Assembly: GCA_013398295.1 (NCBI GenBank)
Contig: VZSF01007297.1
Location: 335,226 to 399,225, forward strand
DNA from: Chionis minor
Taxonomy: Eukaryota > Chordata > Aves > Charadriiformes > Chionididae
DNA length: 64,000 nt
Direction: 5' to 3'
Shown one piece after another: positions 25,154 to 38,240 of the stretch. Under the pieces are notes generated by a model. It was not told where the DNA came from. It made no database searches and was given only the letters and a program-made list of their open reading frames with translations. Each line of letters opens with the position of its first letter. Position 1 is the first letter of the stretch. Both the position numbers and the translations under genes were made by a program.

Positions 25154-26234
25154 ATCATAGAATCATAGAATCATAGAATAGTTAGAGTTGGAAGGGACCT
25201 TGAAGATCATCAAGTTCCAACCCCCCTGCCATGGGCAGGGACACCTCTCACTACAGCAGGTTGCTCAAAGCCCCATCCAGCCTGGCCTTAAACACTTCCA
25301 GGGATGGGGCCTCCACAACTTCCCTGGGCAACCTGTTCCAGCGCCTCACCACCCTCACAGTAAAGAACTTCTTCCTAAGATCTAATCTAAATCTCCCCTC
25401 TTCCAATTTAAAACCATTACCCCTTGTCCTATCACTAGACTTCCTGACAAAGAGTCCCTCTCCAGCTCTCCTGTAGGCTCCCTTCAGATACTGAAAGGCT
25501 GCTATCAGGTCTCCCCGGAGCCTTCTCTTCTCCACGCTGAACAGCCCCAGCTCTCTCAGCCTGTCCTCATAGGAGAGGTGCTCCATCCCTCTAATCATCT
25601 TAGTGGCCCTTCGCTGGACCTGTTCCAACAGTTCCATGTCCTTTCTATGTTGAGGACTCCAGAGCTGGACACAGTACTCCAGGTGGGGTCTCACAAGCGC
25701 AGAGTAGAGGGGGAGAATCACCTCCCGTGCCCTGCTGGCCACGCTTCTTTTGATGCAACCCAGGATACGGTTGGCTTTCTGGGCTGCCAGCGCGCACTGC
25801 CGGCTCATGTTGAGCTTCTCATCCATGAGCACTCCCAAGTCCTTCTCCTCAGGGCTGCTCTCCAGCCATTCTCTGCCCAGCCTGTATTTATGCCTGGGAT
25901 TGCCACGTCCCAGGTGTAGGACTCTGCACTTGGCTTGGTTGAACTTCATGCCATTTGCATTAGCCCACCTCTCAAGCCTGTCCAGGTCCCTCTGGATGGC
26001 ATCCCTTCCCTCCAGTGTGTCAACCGCGCCACCGAGCTTGGTGTCATCGGCAAACTTGCTGAGGGTGCACTCGATCCCACTGTCCATGTCTCCAACAAAG
26101 ATGTTAAATAGCACTGGTCCCAGTACTGACCCTTGCGGGACACCACTCGTCACTGGCTGCCATGTGGACATTGACCCATTAACCACAACCCTTTGAGTGC
26201 GGCCATCCAGCCAGTTCCTTATCCACCGAGTGGA
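25154..26234 (-). mobile_element. CR1 LINE 3' fragment with a long intact frame, minus strand
   Basis: The 3' tail is three TCATAGAA-type octamers at 25154-25179. The CR1 match, judged against the 13 kb copy, begins at about 26234 with [10 protein letters not shown], which gives the 5' truncation point. From there one frame runs without interruption to the stop at 25251. It covers the RT palm and thumb: [11 protein letters not shown], the catalytic FADDTK box, and the conserved C-terminal region with [20 protein letters not shown]. The lack of stops and frameshifts over ~327 codons suggests a younger insertion than the other copies here. It lacks the first frame, the endonuclease and the N-terminal RT, so it cannot move by itself. 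Confidence 0.96.
25251..26234 (-). pseudogene. CR1 reverse transcriptase C-terminal part, 5'-truncated
   Basis: Open remnant of the CR1 second frame inside the LINE fragment. It retains the FADD metal-binding box and the downstream thumb and C-terminal domains, but has no native start. The ATG that opens the frame further out (26351) lies in unrelated flanking sequence. It is not expected to be a host gene. Confidence 0.85.
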
Positions 26235-29170
26235 TAGCCAAGGCAATTGCATCAATACCAGACACAAGCTTGCACAGGTACCCCTGTATTTCCTATGGGC
26301 TCCGTCTGACAACAGCTTGCTTTGGTAACAAGGCATCAACAGAAAAGACAATGCTTCCTGTAGCCCTTATAAGAAGGAGACATCCAGAACTCTGCATTAT
26401 TGTGGGAGTCCTTAACAGCCCATAAATAGAGCACTTGTGTTAAGAGACAGCCCATTCCTCCCACTTACGCCACCAGCAGCTGCCCTCTCCTCGCCACGGC
26501 AAGAGCACTGCGGAATAAAGGACCTTGCCCCTTCAGAGCTGGTGCCTTATTTTAGCTATTTAGCAGTGAGACCCTGGCGACTGGAAGGGAGGAAAAGAGA
26601 ACTAAACAGCACTGAGAGCTTTACAAAGGGACCAGAAAGCAAAGCGCCAGGAAACCTACGGCAATGCTCCCCAAGAACTGCACCCAGGGTTTGGGCTGAG
26701 CAGCAGGGGCTGGAAGGAGGAGAAACAGCCAGCTCAATAAACAGCAGTCCAGCTCAACCTTGAAGCCAGACGAGTTCTCCACAGTCCAAGAATCCTCCCA
26801 GACCATATAAAGGAGCACATTTTTAGTACTGACATTGTTTTGTTACAATCAGAGCAAAAAAGTGACAGTCCCGTAGTGCCAGGCTATGTGAAGACAAAAG
26901 CTGAGGTCCTGAAGGCTGGATGTCCTGCACAAAACAAGATGAGAGAGGAAAATTAATTATCCCATTTCCTTTCTTGAAACTGGAGGTAAACTGAGGCACA
27001 AAGCAGTTCCCAGAATAGGCGTCTGTGTGCATGGCTCAAGTCAGGGATGCTAGAGAAAGGGAACGCGTGGTTTCATGCATCAAAATCTCTACGAAATCAG
27101 CCTGAAGAGGAGGAATACTGCTTTCAGTGACTGCATTTTAAAATACAAACAGGTATTTTATTATATTGCGGGAATCACAGCACGTACGTTCTTGCATTGT
27201 CCAGACTTGGCCCCTGTCAGGCCTCTAGCTTCTATCCAGAAATAAAACAATGGAAAAAATCTGTATTCTTCTCTAGAAATGTTCGCACAAACAGCAGCAC
27301 AACCTTAATTAATATAATTAGTCCTCATAATATATTTCTGTTCTTACAGCTGTGGTAGCACAGATGCCTCAAAGTATGCTGCTGCCTCTCCAGTGTTGCT
27401 GGGACATTTTGTCCTCTTTCAGCATGTTAAGCCACCACCACGAAGCAAGTTCCTCCTAATGGGTTTTCCAGGGAAAACTCAGGACGACAAATGATCTGAT
27501 GTTCCATAAGAGCCTGTGGTCCCCCATCCCAACTTTAGAAGCAGTCTACTTAGATCCGGTCCTGACCGTGCTGCTGAGAAGCCCCAAGCCGTTTCCATTT
27601 TTTTGGGAAATGGAGACAAAAAGTGGCAGGGAACAATATATAAGAAATGATGCCAGAATAGCGGGGGGAGAGGCATCCCCCAGACCTTCCCTTCTCATCC
27701 CTGTGTTACCGGCAGGTTCACAACTTTGCGCTGTAACTTTGGGACTGGTGACAGCTATGGAACACATTCTGAGAAGGGACCAATGATGCCGCTTGAAAGA
27801 CAACATGGATATACGCCCGATGGGCAAGAATCAAAAAGAGCTATTATCCCTGCAAAGTACACAGACACACAGCAGCAATCATTAACTGCAGTCAAGTATA
27901 TTATCTTTTCATGTGCTCTTCTCCTGCGGACGTGGTAATTCGTCTCATCCTACACCTTAAAAGATCTGAGAGCTGGGAGATGTAACAAGTGAGATCTCAC
28001 ACCACAAGACATCATTAGTCTGGCTACATCTACTCAAGACTGTTTATTTTTCTCGGATACAAATCAGAAACATTTAAAACCGTGACGTACAGTCATGAGA
28101 ACAAACAAACCGAGAGCCTAGCAAATCTGACAGTTACCCTCTTTTGCGCGCTTCTTTGCTAATCCATGACTGCTGATGTTATGTGACAATTCTCCCCCTC
28201 ATTAGTAATTACTTATTAGCAATATAACTGCCGTCCACACACAGCCTCTGCACTGATGCCCTGTGAGGCCCTGGCTGTTTCCTTTCCCAAGGGAGCAAAT
28301 AAACCTCTCACAACCTCACTGTCCCCCAGATAAAACTTTTTTTCATTATCTTCTCACTCATTTTTTTGTGTTTTAAGAAAGAAACTGAAATGAAGATGAG
28401 ATTGTTTCTACCCAGAGATGGTGGCAGCAGCTCTCAGGCTCTTACAAATTGCAAAAAGTCAAAGAGGATAAGCCTGCTGAGTGGAAACAGGGCGGTATCA
28501 CTTGCTGTCATCAGAGGACCTCCTGGGAAGAGCTGAACCCTGAGTGTCCCAAAAATTAAGAGTGTAAATTGATATGTGCTCCTTCGCTTCACAGAATCTG
28601 TGCGTCATATGAGGCAGGGGTAGCTGTTACCACGGCAACTAATCTAATCTTTATTTTAATTTTTGCTGTAGTGAGATCACAACAGATAGGAAATAGCCAT
28701 GCTCAGAATTAGAGCAATTGTATGTGCAAACACATGCACAGAAAACATACGTAATTGCATACGTGGCTGTAACTAAATGTAAAAAAAAAAAATTAAAACC
28801 CACAACTTTTTTTTATATGGGGAATACACTTTTTAAGGGAATAAAACCAAATTGGACTTGATCTCAGAGACACGCAGAACAGACATAGCTCTGTGCACAG
28901 GCATTGTGTTGAGTGTAACTGAGCCTGTCTTCATCCTACGGGAACGGGCACTGTACAACTTCTATACCTTGCGTTTGGAGAAGTACCTTATCCCGTCCAA
29001 GCGGCCTGTTCTCCCTCCCATGAAGGCTTCTTCTGGAGAAGAAACACAGGGACTGCTTGGCCGTGTCCCAATACAAAACCCCTGATATTATCCCAAAAAA
29101 TATAGTTCAGGCAACAATATGCCCTCAACACAATAACATCACCATCCCAAAGTCCTACATCTCAGGAAGG

Positions 29171-29220
29171 GAAATGCTCAGGATCTTCCTTTGTTGAAAT
29201 GGTCAGGATCTTCCTTTGTT
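29171..29220. repeat. 25-bp tandem duplication
   Basis: Two adjacent 25-base units (29171-29195, 29196-29220), both starting GAAATG and ending CTTTGTT, differ at one base (C versus G at unit position 7). This is a recent local duplication rather than a microsatellite. Confidence 0.93.
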
Positions 29221-32026
29221 GACTCAGTGCATGGCTGGCAACCCTTGCTGCCCGTTCTCAGGGCAGGGAGCCAAGCAGAACATGCAAGCAGGCCAAAATC
29301 AGGAATCCTGAGTTTGAAAACCTTCAAATTCCAGGTGTCAAAATGCTCAAAGCTGTGAGCAGGGAAGAGTGCAGCGTCTGAGGCACAAAATCCCTCACAG
29401 AGGGAGCTGGTGTGCCAGACACTCCTTGTTGCCAGACGGCAGACATAGACCGAAGAAAAGCCTTAAGCCCATTCCCAGGGATTCATGTACCTGGGTGGTC
29501 ATCAGTCATCTCCACAGTCTTCCAAATTTAACAAGCCAGATCTTCTCCTACTCTGAACTGGGATAGTTCTCATGACATCATCCACAAAGCTAAACTGGAT
29601 TATGTCAACTTTGTTTCTTCAAAGTGTCCTATCACCAAGCTCTCTTTTCGGGTTGGGGTTTTTCCTGTTTTCTTTTACCTTCACATTTTCTGTGAAGAAG
29701 TCAGATCCAGAACACCACGCTGATATTAACTGCTATCAATGCAAATCCAGAGAAAGCTTGCAAACTTAAAGCTTAAGGAGACAGCACACAGCAAAAATCA
29801 TCACCTCCAGGACCCATCCTGAAACAAGAACAACAACTTCAGCTAAAATTCAGCCTGTCTTCTGAGCTGTGAGGCTGTAGGAGTGTTGTGTCATGGGTGA
29901 ATCAGACAGGAAGGAAACATGGAATAGCGAGTCTTCTTTAAGCTTCAGAAAGCTGACAAACGTCTCTGCCTTTTGCTGACTGCACAGCATGACTCCAGTT
30001 CGTGAAGTCCTTAAGCTGCTGATTGCTGAAGGCTGGGGGTTATGGGCAGGGAAAGTATTTTAATTACATATCTTCCTTCAGCATCTCCTCCTGACCACCG
30101 ATAGAAACAGGATGCAGAGTGAGACAGGATTTAGCTTGACCCAAAACAGCCCTTCTAATTCTCAGCAAGAAGCCAAGACAGTCCAACCTCTAGGTTAGAG
30201 GATGATGGGATTATCAGCCCTTCCCTTCAGCTATTACCAAACTAGACCCCTACTTTGGGTGCCGGATCTCTCATTAGCACAGGACGAGAGAAGCCAAGAT
30301 TACGGAATAAAGGTGAAGTTCTGCTTTGAAGCAGTGACTTAATTTGGGCAGATGAGAGAGGTGTTTAGAGAGAGATGGATGTTTGTGCCTGGAACAAGAA
30401 CAAGCAGAGGAAGCAGCTCAGTAAATGATATGGTTTTAGGTATTTTTAGTAATGTACTGCAGCAGCAAGAGGAAAACAATGAAGGAAGAGCAAGAAACAA
30501 TGAAAATCAGTTCAGCTTCAAACAAATACAACAGGATCACACTGGTGCATCAAAGTGAGCTCCTCGCCACCACCTTTAGGGGGAGGCTGGAATAAATCCA
30601 TCCTATGATCCTGCTGTACGACAGAGTGGGGCTGAACACACCCCTTCCCAGTGGATTCTAATCACACACCACCAAGACATATCCCTCTTCGTCCATCTGC
30701 TCCTGGCTGCTGCTGGGAACCCTCCCGTCACCTCTGACTGCAAAAACAGCAGCTGCAATTAATAACGTGCAGACACTCTCAATTGCTCATCTTGGCAGCC
30801 ATCTGGCTTCATATCACATATATCCCTGCTATGCAAAGCAAAAAGGTATTTTATTCTCCTGCCACCAATGGCTGAAGCATGAACTAAGGAACAAGCAAGA
30901 CTGATACGAAGGAGAAGACAGGTTATAAACAAGCAAGAGGCAGAGAGGAGGGTGCTCAACCACACATTCCTGCAAATGAAAGGGGAGCCACCTTCCAGAA
31001 GCAACAATTAGTTCCCTGAGGAACCAATCTGAGCAACGCTCCATGAGATCTCAGTCATTCGTTTTGTCTGTTTTCCTTTGTTTTTCTACCATTGTCATTT
31101 TCGTTCCTCTCAATTTCCCATCTCCAGGCTTTGAGTGCAAACAAACATAACAGGTCAGATCTTTAACTGCTCCAATTTGGTGCAGTTCCCTGGATGTCCA
31201 TACAGCAAGGTTGATTGAATTCAGCCTTGTGTCTTCAAAGGACCCTTTAACAGCAATTACAAGACAGATGAGTGGGATTTTAATTTCCAATTAAGCCAGT
31301 TTAGCTCAATTCAGAAGTGCCAAATTTTGCCCAGCTCTGCCGTTAATCTCAGTGTTCTGCATTTTGTGTAAATGCTGGCAACACACCAGGAAAGAAATTA
31401 GAAAACATGCTTCCTGGGATCAGGACAATCTCTTGGAGCCATGTTTGTACAGTACCTAGCATAATAGGGATCTTTGCCATACATGAGGTTTTTAGATGTA
31501 CATTTTTTAAGTCAACATTTGAGATAAGAGTCTCTATCGCATTAAGCATCCCATCCCACATCCACTGCTGAGAATTTAGCCCCAAGACATAAGATGAGTA
31601 TCTTCCCTGCATTGAAGAAAACATCACACAGTTAAGATAACTATGTTGAACTCGGAGGCAGCACTTGGTGTCATTTTAGTTCATCTGCAGAATTTCACTG
31701 GGCAGGGATTCAAGACGAGAGTTCTGGTCTTGGGCAAGCTGCTGGCTTGCAGGAGGACTCATCTGAGCCACACCAGGTTCTCAAGTCTCTTCCTCGTCCC
31801 TGAAATGTGAATGACATTGATATCTCTGGATGAAAAGCTTTATTTATTACATTTTCTCATCTCTCGGCGGGTGCCTTCCTGAACACAAATCTTTGCTTCA
31901 AAAACTAAGGTGTTGACATTATTTGCCCTTTCCCTGCCACTAAACTTACTTAACAGGAAAATAGCTATTCCTTAAGCACATACTTTAAGGACTAAACCAT
32001 TATTAGATATCCAGACAGTTCTCAAA

Positions 32027-32072
32027 GGGATTCACCATCAAATCCTTAAGGGATTCACCATCAAATCCTTAG
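32027..32072. repeat. 23-bp tandem duplication
   Basis: Two adjacent 23-base units (32027-32049, 32050-32072), each starting GGGATTCACCATCAAATCC, differ only in the last base. A partial third unit (GGGGATT) follows. Confidence 0.93.
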
Positions 32073-35000
32073 GGGATTTGCCTGTTGGCCATCCTGCCAG
32101 CATCTTGGTGTGTGTGTTTGATGGGAGGTAACAGTCTATTCCCAAGCCTTTGTTTCTGTTCGTGCTTTGCCAGCTCCCATGTTCTCTTGCAATAGGACAC
32201 AACGCTAATGCTTCCTCTTCTGCCTAGGGTGATAAAAGCTTTCAGCACCCATCTAACACAAACCCAGAGCATTTGCTACTGACACGATGGTCAGGTACTA
32301 TTCTTTGGCAGTACTTCAGCTACATATTTAGCAACTACCGCGAAAATGAGATTCATACGGAGTTTAGGGACCTACTCCCAGAGCATCATTTAGGCTAACA
32401 TGAAGTGAGCCCAGAACATGATCTGACCATCCTTACCTCGTGCATGTGGGAACACGTTAGTTTATCCGGGTTCCTGCTTTGCACCGAGCTTGTGTTTCTG
32501 CCTGATTCCCAAGTTACGGCAGTTATTGTCCTGCAAAGGAAAGGAGGGACCTTGCAAATGTCCTCACTTGCTTGGAGGTCAAGTGGGACCCTTCAAGCAC
32601 CCAGAGCTGCTGAGCCTTGCTCTGATAAGCAGAGGCGGGGATCCAGGAAAAAATAAATGTAAGGAAGGCCCAAGGACTAAACATTCATCTGAAACATGTC
32701 AGCGTGAATCTTGATCCGAACAAACTCAAGCCAATATGATCTTAACTCTATTTTAAAGGGGATTAAGCAACGTGCAAAATGGCATCACATACTTATATTT
32801 ATTTTTTTAATCCCATCTGTGACACATGGACTGTAACACATTCAGATTTTAAAAAAAATATGAAGTCAGCAAAGAAAAAAACCCCACTCTCTATACAAAC
32901 CTTTGCTGATGTAAACATGGAAAGAAGCAGAGCTGCCAGCAGATACACCTGCACCCATGAATCAGCACAACTATGTCTCTTCAGTAAGTTAATGTCCTTT
33001 CTCTCATACAGCTTTCCTGCTTGCAGATACTGAGACAAAATGAGGTTGCAAAGAGATTTCTATTATCATCATTTCCTGGCGTGCACACTTCAGTTTCGTA
33101 GTTTGTTTTCCCATGCAGAGCTTGGGTTTCTTTCGTTCTGTTTATTTATTCTTCCTTGCCCACTTTAGTTAAGACAACAACATTTTGTTCTGTATTTCCA
33201 CGGCTATTCCATGGTGATTTGTTAATGATGTTGGGTTTGCAGTGAAAGACTGGAAAGATAAAAAGTTGGCAAGCTGCTTCCCTCATTAGGGAACACAGCT
33301 CTCAAGCGCTCAAGTGGCAGCCTATTAGCTGAATTATTCAACAGAAAAAAAAATACATGACAAATAAAAAGAAAAAAAGCTACAAGAGTGGGGAGGGAAG
33401 GGAAGCTTTTTGACCTTGGCGCTGCTGGAAAAGTTTGGCAGCATTCCTCGAAGTTCAGTTGTGGGATTAAACCCATCGAAGGAACTCGGGCAAGGCTGAA
33501 TGGCTGTAGAGAAGCAGAGAGAAGCCGGCATTCATAATTCAGATATCGGACTGTATTGTTGCTGTCTTGAACTGATAATGAAGAAGCCCAAGGGGGCAAA
33601 AACCATATTTCCAAAACCATAACTGTTTATGTGCAGTTTGTGAGTAACTGGTGGTGTTGGAGATCTTCCATATCCAGCCACAGCCTTTAGGCATTGAAAC
33701 AACCCACCTTGAGGATCTAGAGTAATAGTTTGTGTGTGTTCTTATTGTGTATTAAATACCATGTAATTTTAGAAGAGTTTAGCCACCCACGAGAGAGCTG
33801 ACAGGGCCTGCACCCTAACAGCTAAGAACTGGACCAAAACCTCTGATGGGAAAGCCAGAGTTGTCTCGCTTCCATTCTCATGTAACATGAAAATGGAAAG
33901 TGCTTGATTCAGGCACAAAATTAAACAGGGTGACCAAAACCTTGAGGGTCCTCATATTGCTAGGGAACTCCAGGATCTCAGTCTTAACTCCTGAGGGAGC
34001 TGACCAAGGACACAGTCTCGGAAGAGAGATTCCATCCACCTGAGAGGTAAAACAGAGTCGGTATCTTGGAGATGCCTCAATATTATGGAACAAAGCCCTT
34101 CACTGGAGAAGTCAATATGCAGACTGGACTGCAGAGGAGAGCACGGACAACAGTCCACACTCCAGAAGCAGCATGGGCAGGGGAGGAGCAGGGTGTTATC
34201 TGAAGGGTTCAGAAACAGGGACTGTGTGATTTAGATAAGAACTTGTAATCAAAAGCAGTAGGAATTTGGACTTGTCAGACTTGGATTGGGAAATGGAAAA
34301 GAAAACAGAACAAAACTACACAAGAGATACTACCCAAGGTATATTTCCTGTGCTAAAGGAAGAGGCAATAAGTTTTCTGAAACTTCATAAGCTACAAGGA
34401 TCCGCTTATTTTAATTGTCATGTGCTGTTAGGAAGATAAAACATGAATCTGGAGACCTGGGATGTAAGTTCTTTAGCTACTGCAGGGCTTGAAAGAGCAG
34501 CGCTGCTTACGCAGCAGGCTACCACCCACTCATTCCCAGACAGGTTCTTTCTTTCACCCAGAAACACTATACAAGTAGATTTTATATATTTTTGCAAAGA
34601 GATGGGTTATACGTATGTCTCGTGTAAAAGTAGCTTCACTGATGTTAGCCCCTGAAAGGAATCTGCATAGAAACCAGAGTGTTTATGCCACGGTTGTGCT
34701 GACAGGAGATGATCTAACAAATGTGGGGAAAGCAGCAACAATGGAATTCATCAAGCAATTAAATCATTTTAGTTGATGACCCAGACAGAAAGAGAAGTCA
34801 GGCAGTGAGATCTGCTGATGACACTGAGCCATCACTTAGAAAAGGACCAGAATATCATAAGCATGATGCTGAGCACCTCAGTAACGTAACAGGGCTGAAA
34901 TTCAATAGCAGACAGCAATGCCATTAGGGAGCAATTAGAATTCTTGCTGTAAGAGTGGAGACTCGACCTCTGGTCTATTGTTCCCAGAGGAGAAGAAAAG

Positions 35001-36278
35001 GACTGGGTATGCAGAAGGAAGTTAGTGGCTGCAAATACCAAGACACCAGAGAAATCTTACCATAATCAGGCGAGAGATTTCTGGGGAGCAGGGAAGCATT
35101 AGTGCTAGCATGTAAGACAGTGCCACGCTCTAGTGCACACCACAGCTGGAGTCAGAATTCCCCACCCAAAGGGCTCAGTGTATTTACCTGGACATGCAAA
35201 GGCTGAGAAGGAATACAATTACAAGGAATAACGTTTAGAACAGTAGAGACATTTACATTGGAAGATGAGGTCATTGCATGAACTAAGGGGTAGAGAGTGG
35301 CTACAGATGTTCCCTTCAGGCTCTCCTCCAGCCTTCACAACAGCCCAGACATCTGTACATGGCTTTGAAGGTGGGAAAGGCAAGTAGCCCTGACTTCCAG
35401 CAGGTAAATTGAGCTAGAGGGCTTACATCACTTCCAGCTCCACGAAGAGCTCCAGGGAAGTCACGAGACACAAGCAGAACAGATGGAGCAACTCCTCGTT
35501 GGAGCAGCTCCAGTGCCAGCTTAGTGTCTTCCCCAGAGAGCCCCTTGATTCATCATCCTTTGGGATAGTGTGTGTGGAGGGAAAGCACAAAACCAAAATA
35601 CCAAGAGGACCACTTTCAGGTGACAGTGTTTGGTGTATGTTTGTGATGCTACACTGAGGACAGCGGGTAGATCCATGTCGAGAGGACCAGTCCAAGTTGC
35701 CATCTGATTTCCTAAAAATTCCCCCCATCATCACAGGTTTTTTTAGAATCAAAAGCAAATTGGCAAAAATGGCTTCAAATACTTGGTGGAGACTTCAGCA
35801 AATTTCTCCACAAGACCAAGAAGGCAGGGGAGAAACTATTAGTGTTGAGGCACGATTGGCTTTGCCATTGGTTAAAGCAAAGGCCCTGCTGCTCCACAGA
35901 CCTCAGGCAATACTTTTGGCACCAGGAAGTGTGATGACATGGTCCACCAAAGGGTAATTAATCAAAAGCCGGTGTAATTGAACACTCCCACTGCTGCTCA
36001 ATTAATCTGATCACTTCCCTTATAAATTCATAATTGCAGCCCACGACTGCCGCAGACCTTATTTATATGCCAGAAGTTTCCCAGTTCTGAAAGACTCACA
36101 GGTGGCTGGAGCAGAGCAGGACAGAAGCAAAGCTGGTTATAAAACAAAGCACCCGGCAAAGCTGCTCCCTTCCCTCCCCCAAACACTCAGTTCCACAAGA
36201 GGCAGGAGGAGAGAAACACTAAGAAATTAAACCTGCCAAAGATAGCAAGAGGAAAATGTGTGGTAGTGAGTAGAAACG

Positions 36279-36318
36279 GAGGGGGGGGGAGGAAGGGGGG
36301 AGAAAAAAAAAAAAAAGG
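36279..36318. repeat. Polypurine tract, G-rich then A-rich
   Basis: Runs of nine and six G are separated by short purine spacers and followed by a long A run. Only purines occur on plus over about 40 bases. Confidence 0.85.
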
Positions 36319-36552
36319 AATTTCAGTGATGTCTGTCTCGCAGTGCCACCCGTACCCTGCCAAGCCATTTTCCTGGTGTTCTATCAGAGCAGGGCGCTTT
36401 CCCTCTCGTCAGCTGGAAGCTTTGCACCAGAGCTCAGTGCTTCGAATGAGCATGGAAGGTTTTCGCTGCACAAAAGGTTTTCATGGCAGGGATATACATT
36501 TTTCTCTGCAAATAGCACGTCCCCATGGATAATGTCACACAGAAGCAAAACA

Positions 36553-37130
36553 CAATCATAGACTAGTTTGGGTTAGAGGGAATCTTTAAAGGTCACTAGT
36601 CCAACCTCCCTTGCAATGAGCAGGGACATCTTCACTTACATCAGGTTGCTCAGAGTCCTGTCCAGCCTGACCTTGATCGTTTCCAGGGATGGGGCATCTA
36701 CCACCTCTCTGGGCAACCTGGGCCAATGTTTCAGCACCCTCATTGTAAAAAATTTCTTCCTTATATCTAGTGTAAACCTACCCTCTTTTAGTTTAAAACC
36801 ATTACAGCCCTTGTTCTATCGCAATAGGGCCTGCTGAAGTTTGTCCCCGTCTTTCCTGTAGGCCCCATTTAAGCACTGAAAGCCCACAATAAGGTCTCCC
36901 CAGAGCCTTCGCTTCTCCAGGCTGAGCAACCCCAGCTCTCTCAGCCTGTCCTCGCAGGAGAGGTGTTCCATCCCTCTGATCACTTTTCTGGCCTTCCTTT
37001 GGAACCACTCCACTAGGTCCATGTCTTTCCTGTGCTGAGGATTCCAGAGCTGGACACAGTACTCCAGGTGGAATCTCACCAGAGAGGCACAGAAGGGCAG
37101 AATCACCTCCCTCAACCTGCTGGTCACACA
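36553..37130 (-). mobile_element. CR1 LINE 3' fragment, minus strand
   Basis: The 3' end at about 36554 has a degraded AATCATAGA tail. Translation gives the CR1 C-terminal signature YCVQLWNPQHRKDMDLVE followed by [19 protein letters not shown]. Stops and a frameshift near 36830 show decay. The 5' truncation is near 37128, at the LREVILP segment. Identification is firm; the exact ends are not. Confidence 0.92.
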
Positions 37131-37863
37131 ATACTCACTTGTGAGCTACCAACAGTAGTCTAATTCCTGGATCATCCCATGGGGCCTCCTCACAGCCTGA
37201 CAGTGCTGAGTGTGGCCATTCCTGCCCGTCCCTCTCCAGCGTCACCTCTCGTCTGAGCGCAATGCAACCTCTCGCTTTCATTCAGCTTCCCTCTGCTAGA
37301 GGACAAAAGCCAACCCGCTTCACCCACCACCACCAGAAGCAACCGGATTGTTGGTGTCACCAACAAAAGCCCCTAGTAGAGCTTGGTGACAAGCAGGACC
37401 ATCCCGCACAGGTCTCCAAGCAAACAGTTATTTCTGCTCATAACAAAAGGACATTGCAGCTTTTGCATCCCCAAAGCTGGCAGGTAGTGCTCCCAAATGC
37501 AGTTCTAATTTCTAATAGAAAACGGCAGGCAGAGCAACCATAAAACAGCTTAGTGTATTGGTCAAGCCGGCAGCAATTAAGCCATGCAAAATACTATTAC
37601 AGAATGACATAGGTATACCTTTAATTGCGCCCAGTAACTCTTTTAAAGCTGGAACAGTTTATATCGGTATTGTTCCTATAACCCGGCTCTCTGACTGAAG
37701 AGGACAGGACTTGACCTTTCCCATGTTCCCAGTTCACCAACCTGTGTCACAGCCCATGTCTGCTCTCCTCTTACACGTAGCTCCACCGGTTGTTTCTCCA
37801 TTTCGTTCCACAACAGCCCATAGGGGCCACAGCAGACTGCAGGAGCACCCCCTGGCTAAGAAG
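37131..37863. other. Spacer between two CR1 fragments
   Basis: About 730 bases with no recognised gene, RNA or repeat. A plus-strand frame at 37262-37543 has no domain support. Confidence 0.5.
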
Positions 37864-38240
37864 AATCACAGAATGTTAGGGGTTGGAAGTGACCTCTGGA
37901 GATCATCCGGGCCAACCCCCCTGCCAGAGCAGGTCCACCTACAGCAGGTTGCACAGGGTGGCGTCCAGGTGGGTTTGGAATGTCTCCAGAGTTGGAGACT
38001 CCACCACCTCTCTGGCAGCCTGTTCCAGTGCTCTGCCACCCTCAAAGAAAAGAAGTCCCTCCTCATGTTCAGATGGAACTTCCTTTACTGAAGTTTGTGC
38101 CCATTATCTCTTGTCCTATCACTGGGCACCACTGAAAAAAGACCGGCCCCATCCTCCCGGCACCCTCCCTTTAAGTATTTATAAGCGTTGATGAGATCCG
38201 CCCTCAGCCTTCTCTTCTCCAGGCTAAAAAAGATCCCTAA
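37864..38240 (-). mobile_element. CR1 LINE 3' fragment of a different subfamily, minus strand
   Basis: It starts with an AATCACAGAATG tail and encodes decayed CR1 3' sequence, including [20 protein letters not shown]. The 3' UTR reads TTGGAAGTGACCTCTGGAGA on plus, unlike the TTGGAAGGGACCTTGAAGAT form at 25 kb, so it belongs to another CR1 subfamily. The inner end (about 38240) is where CR1 similarity fades. Confidence 0.9.

Larger units (their letters stand above)
26235..36552. other. Non-coding stretch, no gene recognised
   Basis: AT-rich intergenic DNA. It holds two short perfect-to-near-perfect tandem duplications (29171-29220 and 32027-32072) and a purine tract at 36279-36318. Frames are short and without recognisable domains. 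KNCN, expected between TMEM275 and MKNK1 from human order, was not recognised. Confidence 0.5.

Noticed and set aside
25578..26196. Plus-strand frames of 113 and 148 codons
   Set aside because: They are antisense shadows of the CR1 reverse transcriptase frame.
28852..29085. Plus-strand 77-codon frame
   Set aside because: No domain or homologue recognised and no supporting splice signals.
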